Assembly: GCA_009602725.1 (NCBI GenBank)
Contig: WELB01000077.1
Location: 5,655-47,883 of the forward strand
From: Spirogloea muscicola
Lineage: Eukaryota; Streptophyta; Zygnematophyceae; Spirogloeales; Spirogloeaceae
Reading direction: 5' to 3'
Length of the DNA: 42,229 bases
Position numbers and translations under genes: made by a program. Shown here one piece after another: positions 1 through 8,045 of the stretch. A model generated the notes under the pieces. That model worked only from the letters and a program-made list of their open reading frames with translations. It was not told where the DNA came from and did not search any database. Position 1 is the first letter of the stretch; each line of letters begins with the position of its first letter.

Positions 1-1
1 T

Positions 2-463
2 GTGGGCGTACAACCTGGTGGAGGACCACGGGCCCTGGTCGACGTGGTTGTCACTGAGGCGTATAAAGGTCCAGCGTCAACACACATCGCTGGTCACGCA
101 GTGGGCAGTGCAGAACAAAGGAAGATGCAGCACTACTCCGACTACCCTCGATGCGACCAGCTCCTGCCAGCGGCAATCGACATCTATGGCTGTCTGGGTC
201 CTCGATTTCACACCCTCCTCCAAAACATTGCCAATCTAGGCTACACACGACGTGCAGATGTGTTTCCGGCTGAAATGGGCTTGCCAGCTGCATATTTGTC
301 GTTCTTGTGACGTCGAGTTTCGGCCTGTTTGCAGCGAGCTCAGGCTAATGCCTTGCATCAGAAAGCTGGGCGAGCTCTAGTTGGTGACAGAAGGGCTTCG
401 TACCTGACATCTAGTATTCATGCATCGGTTAGCGACCGTTATGTTTTGACCCGTGGATTTTGA
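2..463 (+). pseudogene. Non-LTR retrotransposon C-terminal fragment (family A)
   Basis: The fragment enters from the left edge inside a restriction-like endonuclease-type domain. It shows GPRALVDVVVTEA, then a K-x-x-H-Y stretch (QRKMQHY), then QLLPAAIDIYGCLG and an Arg-rich tail ending SSIHASVSDRYVLTRGF with a TGA at 461-463. The spacing of an acidic VDV strand and a downstream Lys is what PD-(D/E)XK endonucleases of REL-type non-LTR elements show; this is family-level inference. An in-frame TGA at 308-310 breaks the frame. The sister copy at 39.5-39.8 kb has CGA (Arg) at that place, so this copy is dead by a C-to-T change. The conserved tail 'gagc.ggtcaa..tgctg.aggttatgtag' follows the stop in both copies. 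Confidence 0.7.
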
Positions 464-489
464 GCCGGTCAACCTGCTGTAGGTTATGT

Positions 490-690
490 AGATATTTAGA
501 TGTGCTTGCTTGCCTTTGTACTTGGCCATTGGCCTATGTTTGTTTCAAATACACGAAATTTTCCCAGCCACCAGTCAATCTGGCTGCGCTTGCTTTCATT
601 TGCTGACCTGTGCTTATTGAGCGGGTAGATTTGCAGTCGTTTCATTGCCTTCCAATTTAAACCTATTTCTTGTGCTTGCTGTTCACAGCC
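490..690 (+). repeat. Family A retroelement 3' tail
   Basis: Sequence after the family A stop (gatgtgcttgc, then a cttggccattggcc stretch, then tttcaaatacacgaaat) recurs downstream of the copy at 39,780-39,835. It also recurs inverted at about 14,825-14,895. It is therefore the 3' untranslated tail of the element and not host sequence. No open frame is supported here. Confidence 0.55.
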
Positions 691-691
691 C

Positions 692-1135
692 TAAGGGAGA
701 AATTGCTCGCCCATAGAGAAGAGGGAATGGCCAAGCCAGCCCCAAAAAATGGACAAAAGGGAGAGCCACTTTCTTCAAGTTTTGCAGTCGGTGATGTACG
801 TCATCAGATGTGCAAGCCGTTGTGCTAGGCCACTTTTGGTCTTCCATCTCACATTGTGCTTGCTGCAAGAAGAAGAAGTGGCACTCCCAATGGGGGCAAG
901 GGCTGCGACAAGAGAAGAAAAGCCAGCCCTCAAAGAATTGACAAAGGTTATGGGCGAGCACTTCTTTTGGAGGAGGGCAGAAAGTACAAGCCCTCCAGCT
1001 TCTGCCACCAACTAGAAGAAAGTGCTCGCCCATAACTGAGGATAGGGGCTGGAAAAGCCAGCCCAAAAAGAATGAACAAAGTACGTGAAAGGGCTCGCCC
1101 ATTGAGGAGAGGGGCTGGACAAGCCCCTCTCCGTG
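692..1135 (-). repeat. Cluster of four hairpin tail repeats, inverted
   Basis: Four units near 692-756, 873-949, 1008-1078 and 1098-1130 read on the minus strand as the recurrent tail module: GGGCTGG, short T-rich loop, CCAGCCC (or CAGCCC), then either 'ATGGGCGAGC' (type B) or 'CCCCCATTGGGA' (type A). The stem is seven base pairs in the best copies. The two downstream variants suggest two subfamilies. Confidence 0.6.
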
Positions 1136-1179
1136 AAGGGGGCCAGGGGAAGCGCTAAGAAGAGCTCGCCCTGGATACC

Positions 1180-1809
1180 TCTTCTCAGTTCGCGACCTCT
1201 GGTGGAGGCTGGCTACTGGGTGGCAGCAGAGCACTCCGGCGTCATGCCGCTCCAGGAAAGGGCCGACGGTCTTCACGCACGCCGTGTAGACCTTGTGGCC
1301 ACCCCACTAGCCGGTGGGCCACGTCTTCTCCTGGACGTGGTGACTACCGACGCATTCGCCCGCTCCCACTCCGCCCAGTGTGCCACCAAGGCTGGGTATG
1401 CGGTCGCCTGCGCCGCTCGGGCAAAAGAGCTGAAGTATGCTGACCATCCGCCGGAAGACGTGTTCTTCCCGCTGGCTATCGACACCCATGGTGTGTTGGG
1501 TGCTCGCTGCTAGAACTCCTCAACCTGCTCGCCCGCCACACCATCGCCCGTCGCTTCCATGGGGAGCCGGTCGACTTTCCTGCAGCCGGGTCCCTGGCGC
1601 AAATGTACCGTATGCGCCTGGCCGTCTCGCTGCAGAGGTCTATGGCCCGTGCGCTGCACCTTCGTGCCGGCAGAGCCCTCGCTGCTGCCTCTGGCTCTGG
1701 CCTGGGGACCCACTTCCAGGAGCCTAGCATCTCTGATCTGCGGCTGCTTAGCATGGATTACTGTGTGATCCGTAGCTGCTTTGTTTCTTTGTGTGCTTGT
1801 TTTTCTTAG
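1180..1809 (+). pseudogene. Retrotransposon REL-endonuclease-like C-terminus (family B)
   Basis: Residues readable in order: an ERADGLHARRVDLVAT segment, GGPRLLLDVVTTDAF, then RAKELKYADHPP and FFPLAIDTHGVLGARC. They have the D..(x)n..LDVVTTD..(x)n..KxxKY layout of a PD-(D/E)XK-like nuclease. At about 1,505 the frame is lost by one base. It resumes in another frame as LLELLNLLARHTIARRF, followed by RMRLAVSLQRSMARALHL and SISDLRLLSMDY. Sister copies stop right after this tyrosine, whereas here the TGA has become TGT and the frame runs on to 1,809. One frameshift plus a lost stop make this a dead copy. No reverse-transcriptase part is attached. Confidence 0.65.
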
Positions 1810-1847
1810 CGCTTCCCCTGGCCCCTTTCTCGTACTTTGTTCATTCC

Positions 1848-1902
1848 TTTTTGGGCTGGCTTTTTCAGCCCCTATCTTCAATGGGCGAGCCCTTTCTTCT
1901 AT
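1848..1902 (+). repeat. Hairpin tail repeat, type B
   Basis: GGGCTGGCTTTTTCAGCCCC is followed by tatcttcaATGGGCGAGCCC and tttcttct. It lies about 40 bp after the family B frame ends, the expected place for a 3'-UTR module of that element. Confidence 0.6.
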
Positions 1903-1934
1903 GTGCTGACTCGTGGTTACTGAGCGGGTCAGCT

Positions 1935-2045
1935 TACCAGCAGCGTGCTGGCCGTGCTCTCGCTGCGGCCTCCGGCTTTCGTCAGGGGGATAGTTTTCCG
2001 GCGGCTAGTCTGTCGGATCTGAGGCTTCTCACTCGCCAGTACTGA
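1935..2045 (+). pseudogene. Truncated retroelement C-terminus
   Basis: Only the last ~35 codons survive: QQRAGRALAAASGFR, then FPAASLSDLRLLTRQY and a TGA at 2043-2045. It is a 5'-truncated copy of the family B end, lying directly behind another copy's tail. Such 5' truncation is typical of target-primed reverse transcription. Confidence 0.6.
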
Positions 2046-2069
2046 GTGGTCCATCCTCCCCCCGTACCT

Positions 2070-2185
2070 TAGGCACCTTCGTTTAGGTCTCCATATTATG
2101 TAGCCTTGTTTAGTTTGCACTAGACTCTGCCTGAACAATGTATTGGCTTGAATTGGCCTCCCTTTTATTTCATGCGCCCCGCGCC
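2070..2185 (+). repeat. Conserved ~115-bp tail block (ttaggtctcc...gcgccccgcgcc)
   Basis: The block runs from a 'ttaggtctccatattatg' start through 'ctgcctgaacaatgtattgg' to 'catgcgccccgcgcc'. Copies occur at 2,880-3,017 (+), about 40,352-40,470 (-), 42,022-42,140 (-) and, partly, 14,668-14,725 (-). It lies downstream of the C-terminal fragments, so it looks like the far 3' end of one element subfamily. Confidence 0.6.
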
Positions 2186-2257
2186 TTCCCCGTTCTGACA
2201 TAGCATCTTCAGGCCCCTTCGTAGCTGCTAAGCGCTTTTATGCCGTCCACTCGTGTG

Positions 2258-2354
2258 CAGGTCGCGGTATCGCGGCTGCTCCTGGGTCGCGTCTGAATGC
2301 ATCTTTTCCAGCGTCGAGCTACTCTGACCTGATGTTGCTCACCCGTGGGTATTG
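2258..2354 (+). pseudogene. Truncated retroelement C-terminus
   Basis: AGRGIAAAPGSRLNASFPA and SSYSDLMLLTRGY end at a TGA (2352-2354). The reading parallels the other C-terminal copies, but the preceding part is absent. Confidence 0.55.
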
Positions 2355-2439
2355 AGCTTCCTGTGGTTTCGTCGTGTCTTCTTGTCTAGCTGCCTAGCTG
2401 TGTGTTTTTTCTTTCTTTGGCTTTCGGACATTGTCCATT

Positions 2440-2595
2440 CTTTCCGGGCTGGCTTTGCTGGCCCCCTTTTTCTATGGGCGAGCACTTTCTTCTTTTAGGC
2501 CCCTCCGTCATTTGGCCCCTTCGAACCTTCGTCAATTCTTTTCGGGCTGGCTTTTCACAGCCCTTGCCCCCATTGGGAGTGCCACCTCTTTACCA
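2440..2595 (+). repeat. Two hairpin tail repeats (type B then type A)
   Basis: The first unit has gggctggctttgctggccc followed by ctatgggcgagcactttcttc. The second has gggctggcttttcacagccc followed by ttgcccccattgggagtgccac. They show the two subfamily variants side by side. Confidence 0.6.
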
Positions 2596-2709
2596 GCAGG
2601 TGACAGTACGATGGTCAGGTGCTTGCCTTTGTACTTGGCCACACAGGCCCTCCATCACTTAAAAAGACACTCCATTCTTCTCCAGGCCTCCGGCTTCCGC
2701 AGGCCTTAG

Positions 2710-2876
2710 TTGCATATTATAGAATGCGGCTCTCGCTTAGTTTGCAGCGCTCGCAAGCATTGGCTCTTCATCAACGTGCAGGGCGCGCTCTAAGTCAGGC
2801 CTCCGGCTTTCGTGGCGGCGCTCCAGCTCCCCAAGTTAGCTTGTCAGATTTGTTTGTGCTCACCCGTGGGTACTAA
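2710..2876 (+). pseudogene. Retroelement C-terminus ending VSLSDLFVLTRGY
   Basis: One open frame reads YYRMRLSLSLQRSQALALHQ, then RAGRALSQASGFRGGAPAPQ, then VSLSDLFVLTRGY with a TAA at 2874-2876. The upstream RT and nuclease parts are missing. This copy continues directly into the tail block at 2,877-3,017. Its last bases from 2,808 onward are mirrored almost perfectly at the right end of the window. Confidence 0.6.
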
Positions 2877-3017
2877 TGTCATCTTAGGTACCTTAGATTA
2901 GGTCTCCGTATTATGTAGCATTGTTTAGTCTGCACTCGACTCTGCCTGAACAATGTATTGGCTTGAATTGGCCTCCCTTTCAATTCATGCGCCCCGCGCG
3001 CCTTCTCTCTCCAGCAG
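2808..3017 (+). repeat. Left arm of near-identical inverted repeat
   Basis: By eye, 2,808-3,017 equals the reverse complement of about 42,022-42,229 with two mismatches (near 2,923 and 2,985). The arm contains the end of the retroelement frame plus its 3' tail block. A following 'DLRLLTRED' remnant at 3,015-3,057 belongs to another truncated copy. Confidence 0.75.
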
Positions 3018-3127
3018 CGAGTTTCTCCGACTTGCGGCTGCTAACTCGGGAGGACTAAGCTCCCATCTGCTGTAGCCTATTGCATAGCTGTGTGGTTTTG
3101 GCGCCTTTTGGCCCTTTTACATTGTTT

Positions 3128-3632
3128 CTTGGGCTGGCATTTCACAGCCCCCGCCCCCTTTTGGAAGAGCTCACTTCTTTGCCTAGCTTTCTGTTCATAT
3201 GCAAAGTCCCCGCCCCCTTGGAAGAGCTCACTATTCCCTTGTGAGGAGCTCATACCTTTCTGGTGCAAAGCATGAGCTGGAATACGCTGCAAACAGGCCG
3301 ACACACGACGGCGCAAGAACGACAGGTTAGCTGGCACGCCCTGACGGCACGGGCCAAGACAATGTATACGGAACTTAATCACAACACTTAGCGTCAGTCG
3401 ACCCGACAGCCACCTACTTATAGACGGGCCTGCGGGCATAGTCCATAGCCCATGTGGTCATGTAGCATAAGTGCATTCTCTGCAATGCGGCTGCTCAACA
3501 GGGACTGTGAGCACCCAGTGGCCTCTTTCAGTCGCTTTGCTTCAGCGCTTTGTTGCCCCTTCTGACTTTATAGGTTCTTTTTCTGGGCTGGCCAACCACA
3601 GCCATCGCCCTCTACTGGAAGACTCTTTCTTC
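3128..3632 (+). repeat. Two diverged hairpin tail repeats
   Basis: Units are near 3,128-3,182 (gggctggcatttcacagccc, then cgcccccttttggaagagctcac) and 3,578-3,632 (gggctggccaaccacagcc, then atcgccctctactggaag). Both are type A. The stem is weakened in the second. Between them lies the inverted C-terminal fragment listed separately. Confidence 0.5.
3240..3345 (-). pseudogene. Family A retroelement fragment, inverted
   Basis: On the minus strand NLSFLRRRVSACLQRIPAHA then LHQK matches the family A stretch YLSFLRRRVSACLQRAQANA..LHQK seen at both window ends. It is a short broken piece lying opposite to its neighbours. Confidence 0.55.
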
Positions 3633-3679
3633 TTCGTGCTTGTGGGTTGCTAGCACGCCTCATTTGAAAGACTGCTCAA

Positions 3680-3792
3680 TCAAGGTAAGGCAATGGCTGT
3701 GAGAGGCCAACCCAAGGGAATCTAGATTGCTCTTCCAAATATAAGGCAGTGGCTATGAAAGTCCAGCCCAAAAAGAATGAATGAGGTCCAAA
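3680..3792 (-). repeat. Degenerate hairpin tail repeats, inverted
   Basis: Two weak minus-strand units (ggcaatggctgtgagaggccaaccc and, near 3,750, a tggctatgaaagtccagccc with aaaaagaatgaa) resemble the type A tail. 3,800-4,270 holds Ala/Ser/Pro-rich short frames in several phases that I do not recognise. It may be the 5' side of the RT fragment that follows. Confidence 0.4.
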
Positions 3793-4379
3793 GGAATATA
3801 AGGAAGAAAGACGATCTTTGACCAGAACAAGGATGTACAAGGTCTGAGAAAGGAAGCGCGGGAAGGCGCGAAAACCAGGATTGTGTCACGCCATAACTCT
3901 AGACAGCACGCTTAAGCATGCAGCTGGCAAGCCTTCAGCGGCTCCCTCCCCGCCGCAATGTTGGCGGCTGCCGAGCGCCGAGCAGCTCGTTGCTGCGGCG
4001 CGCCGCTCGCCCTCCACGGCACCGGCAGCTCGACTGCTGCAACGAGGGCTTCCAGTGCCCGACTCAGTAGCCGACCTTCCCACTCCTTCGACGGCTTCTT
4101 CAGCCCCACCGCGCTCCTCCCCGACGACGACATGAGGAGCCCGAGCCCCTCGTCGCAGTCCCTGCTGCTGTTGAGCTAGCTCGGCTCGCGGACCCCGGCC
4201 GGCCCTCTTCGGATGCAGAGTCCGAAACCCTTGACATGAACCCCCGAGTCCATCTCTTCCTCCAGCTCCAGCTGTGCACTCACCAGTGCCTGCACCAGTC
4301 CCGCCCTGGAGCCCCCACCATTGCTTCCTCTGCCTCCCCTGCTACCTCTACCTCCTCTGCTGCCTCGGCCGGTTGTTGA

Positions 4380-5793
4380 GAGACGCCATCAAGCGGGTGA
4401 CCACTTCCCAAAGACGCCCTCGTCGTCGGCAGGGCCGCTCTCTCGACCAGTGCCCAGTACACACTGACAAACTGACCTCCCGTTTGCGCCAGGCCAGCGA
4501 GTCCCCTGCCAAGGATGCCAGCCAAAGCATACGCACGTCATTGGACCACCGGCAGGAGTCATGGCTGTCTACCCCTTGCTCGTCCGCAGAGGGGCCTGCA
4601 GGTTTGCCCGTCCAAGAGCGTGGCATGGTTCCCACGCCGTCTTCGCGCCAACCTACAGCTCCCCCACGGCTGCCAGACCCCTGCCAGCTGGCTATCCTCA
4701 AGGTCCCCCTTGGCACACAAGCTCACTTGGTGGAGGATCTGCGTGGACGACTGCAGAAATACCCCGACCCCCTACCTTCCCTTCCTCTCCTTGCAGACAT
4801 GCAGCTGGCGCTGGCAATCCTCACCCGCTGCATCGGCCAACGGGCATGCTACCTGCAGCAGATAGTCGCCACGCATGGTGGGCGAGCCCTGCTCCTTACA
4901 GACTCTGGCTTCCCTGCTACGATCCTCATCTTTTCCCTCAGCTTCATCTTCCCTCCAGGCTTCCCTTCCCACTCGCATGAGCAGCCTTGGCTGCCAGTTG
5001 TTGGAACAGATGGCGCAAGCAGCCTTTCCTGGGCTGCTGGCACCAGATTGCCAACCTGCTTCTCAAGCGCTTCCCTTGCTCCGCCGACCCCGTAAGCATT
5101 GTGGAGGAAGGCTCCCTTCATTATCCAAGCGCAGGTAAGGAGCATCCGCAACTCAGTGATCGGCGCTTTTCCCTCCCTACAACCACTTTTCACTCCTTTC
5201 TCCTCCCTTGCCCAAGCTTCTGACAGAGGGGTTAAAGCCAGACTTGTGGCGGCAGTGGACGACGAGCGCCGCAGGAAATTGAGGCTGCCAGAGATTCAAG
5301 ACAACCAAGCAACCTGGCAAGAGTCACATCTCTCGCCACACCTGGTGCTACCCGACTGGGTCACGACACACGCTGTTTCCAACACCTTCAACATCAGCCC
5401 CGAGGCATTTTGGACGCTGCTTCAAGTATTCCTCGCCCTCCCACCCCCAACAGTCTGATTGGAGCGCGCCAGTGTCAGTGTGGCTATTCTGCAGAGGTTG
5501 GTGAGCTCGCTACACACATGCTGCGATGTCCCACTGGACCGGAATTGGTGGGCATTCACAAGATCCTTTGCAATGCCCTGGCTGGCTTGATGCATGACGT
5601 GGAAGTGCGGTCGTGAAAGTGAGCAATATTATGCCCATCACCACGAATGCCCAGGGACGTCAATATCGCCGCACCCTAGACATTGTGGGTGTGCAACTTG
5701 GCAGAGGACTACGGGCTTTGGTCGATGTTGCTGTTAATAAGGCACACAAAGGTCCAGCATTGACCCACATCGCTGGCCACGCAGTGGAACTCT
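4380..5793 (+). pseudogene. Reverse-transcriptase thumb, zinc knuckle and nuclease remnant
   Basis: Degraded retroelement ORF readable in pieces across several frames. In order: a GLQVCPSKS-type segment (4,580-4,620), PLGTQAHLVEDLRGRLQKY (about 4,705-4,760), LADMQLALAILTRCIGQRA with CYLQQIVA (4,790-4,870), RLPEIQDNQATW and HLVLPDWVTTHAV (5,280-5,380), a knuckle CQCGYSAEVGELATHMLRC (C-x-C..H-x3-C, about 5,472-5,530), and RRTLDIVGVQ..GLRALVDVAV (5,665-5,735). These are the post-catalytic thumb and the CCHC plus REL-endonuclease region of REL-type non-LTR elements. The catalytic YADD part is not present. At least three frame changes (near 5,097, 5,445 and 5,614) show it is dead. It breaks off inside the nuclease domain at 5,793. 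Confidence 0.65.
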
Positions 5794-5805
5794 GAATCTA
5801 GGGTC

Positions 5806-7045
5806 CTTAACAACATCAACCAAGGCCCGTGGTCCTCCACCAGGTTGCACGCCCACAATGTCTAGGGTGCGGCGATGATGATGTCCCTGGGCATCCGTGG
5901 TGATAGGCATGATGTTGTTCACTTCCACGACCCAATGGTAACTGACGTCACGCATCAAGCCCACCAGGGCATCACAGAGGAGGTTGTGAAAGCCCACCAC
6001 TTCCGGTCCAGTGGGGCATTGCAGCATGTGTGTAGCAAGCTCACCACCCTCTGCAGTGAATGCACACTCACACCTGCGCACTCCAATCAGACAGTTAGGT
6101 GGGAGGCTGAGGGAGAGTTGAAGCAGCCTTCAAAAGGCCTCGCAGCTGATGCTGAAGGCATTGGCAACCGCGTGTGAGGTGACCCAGTCGGTAGCACCAG
6201 GTGTAGCAAGAGATATGTGAGTCTTGCCAGGCCCCTTGGATCGTTCTGAATCTCTGGCAGCCTCCTCAACCTCCAGCGACGCTCATCTTCAACTGCTTAC
6301 ACCAGTCTGGCTTGTGCCCCACCATTGGGAGCTTGGGCAAGGGAGGGAAGGAGTGAGGAGGGGTTGTATGGACGGAAAAGAGCCTCGATTGCTGAGTTGC
6401 AGATGCTCCTTAGATGCGCTTGAGAGGGCAAGGAGCCTTCCTCCACTTTGCTTACAGGGTCGGCGATGCAAGGGAAGCTCGTGGGAAGCAGGGAGGCAAT
6501 CTGGTGCTAGCAGCACAGGAAGGATGGTTGTGCTGTCTGTTCCAGCATGGGCAGCCAAGGCCGCCCATGCGAGTGGGGAGGGAAGCCTGAAGAGAATATG
6601 AAAGGATGAGGATTGTGTAAGAGGGATGCCAGGGTCTGCAGAAGGGAGTTGTAGTACTCCTTGTAGAGCTCGCCCACCATGCCCATTGGGGCGACTGTCC
6701 AGGTAGCACGCCCGTTGGCCAATGCAGCGGGTGAGTATTGCCAACGCCAGCTGCGTGTCTTCAGGGACGGGAAGGGAAGGGAGGGGGGCGAGGTGTTTTA
6801 GTAGCGTTCCTGCAAATCCTCCACCACGTAAGCTGGTGTGCCAAGGAGGACCTTGAGGATGGCTAGCCCATTGGCAGGGGTCCGGCAGCTGTGGGGGAGC
6901 TGTAGGTTGGCGGGAAGACCGCGTGGGGACCATGCTCTTGGACGGGCAGACCTGCAAGCCCATCGTTTTCAATTGGCATTGGCCGACGAGCACGGGGTAG
7001 GCAGCCATGACTCCTGCCGGTGGTCCAATGTTGCTTATCTTTCAC
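5806..7045 (-). pseudogene. Second RT/zinc-knuckle remnant, facing the first
   Basis: Minus-strand paralogue of the 4.4-5.8 kb fragment. From 7,045 downward it shows HWTTGRSHGCLP, MGLQVCPSKSM, EDTQLALAILTRCIGQRACY, GMVGELYKEYYNSLLQ and HSHGRPWLPMLEQTAQ. Further on come CECAFTAEGGELATHMLQC (knuckle), NNIMPITTDAQG, RRTLDIVGVQPGGGPRALVD. The frame changes at least twice. It ends at about 5,806, twelve bases from the end of the + copy, so the two are tail-to-tail and cut at nearly the same point of the nuclease domain. The arms are clearly diverged. Confidence 0.65.
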
Positions 7046-7249
7046 TTAGGAGGGCAAAAGGAGGTCTGGGTATTGGCTCTGGTGCACCGTACAGCCCGGC
7101 AACGTTCCATGGCAAAAACGTCCGCGTAAGGAGATCCGGGTGTTGGCTCTCGGTGCTCCGTATAGTCCCGGCTCATAGGCCATGAGGAAGAAGGGAATTC
7201 TCGTGTAGTCATTAGGTTGATACAGTGGGGTTGGGCGAAGAGCCTATGC

Positions 7250-8045
7250 ACCTGGTCTGTCTATACAGCAAGCTCTGACTTTAATACATTATCCATGACC
7301 CGTTGCACAAGTCACAAAGTCAACGATGAAAGAGTAAACAATTGCAATGCATGACCTGTGAGCAGGCGACTTTTGACGGCCGCTTGCAAGTTTTCTTGGA
7401 TACCTGACCTTGTTTAATCCTTGCAAGTTGATCCAAGCAAGCTCAAAGCACTAGTATGTTCCACTGCCACCGCGCAATAAAGAGGAGAGTCTCAAACTGG
7501 AGGCAACAGGAACTGGAATTGCGGCTACCACTGTCTTTTCGATACACGAAGTAATGTAGATGGACATCGACAACTGTGCTTCGCTTTATGCAGACATGTG
7601 TGGCATACAACGAACGAGAAGATTACTTTTCCAGGAGAGGGCGATGGCTGTGATCGGCTAGCCCAGGAAAAAGGTCGAACAAGTTCGAGGGGCCAGAAAA
7701 GCGCTGAAGCACAAGGCGACATAAGCGTAAACTGGATGCGCGACACCGAAGCCGTATGGGCCGATGACCCCGACATGGGTCTTCGGCTCTTCGGTAGCTG
7801 CTTGCCAATTTGGCTGTGACATGGGTACTTTTGATGTGTCACGTAAGGTTACGCCGTTTCAAGGCCTCAAACGTGCTCTGACGTCCTGACGCGGGCCGAG
7901 AGTGACGCCTGACGACGACGGGTGAGCATGTAACGGGGGCAGCCATCGGCGGAGCGGGGCAGCCAAGGGAAAGCTTTCACCAGCTGCCCTACGCCGGGAG
8001 GCCCCGCCAGCTGCCTCCACCGGGGCAGCTCTGAAAGTTTTCAGC
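7250..8045. other. Intergenic region upstream of the galactosyltransferase
   Basis: I see no gene here. It contains one inverted hairpin tail unit (listed separately) and otherwise unique-looking DNA. The promoter of the gene that follows should lie here, but no clear TATA or other element stands out. Confidence 0.4.
7626..7680 (-). repeat. Hairpin tail repeat, type A, inverted
   Basis: gagggcgatggctgtgatcggctagccc then aggaaaaaggtcgaac matches the minus-strand type A tail with a decayed stem. It is a solitary unit close to the upstream side of a host gene. Confidence 0.45.
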
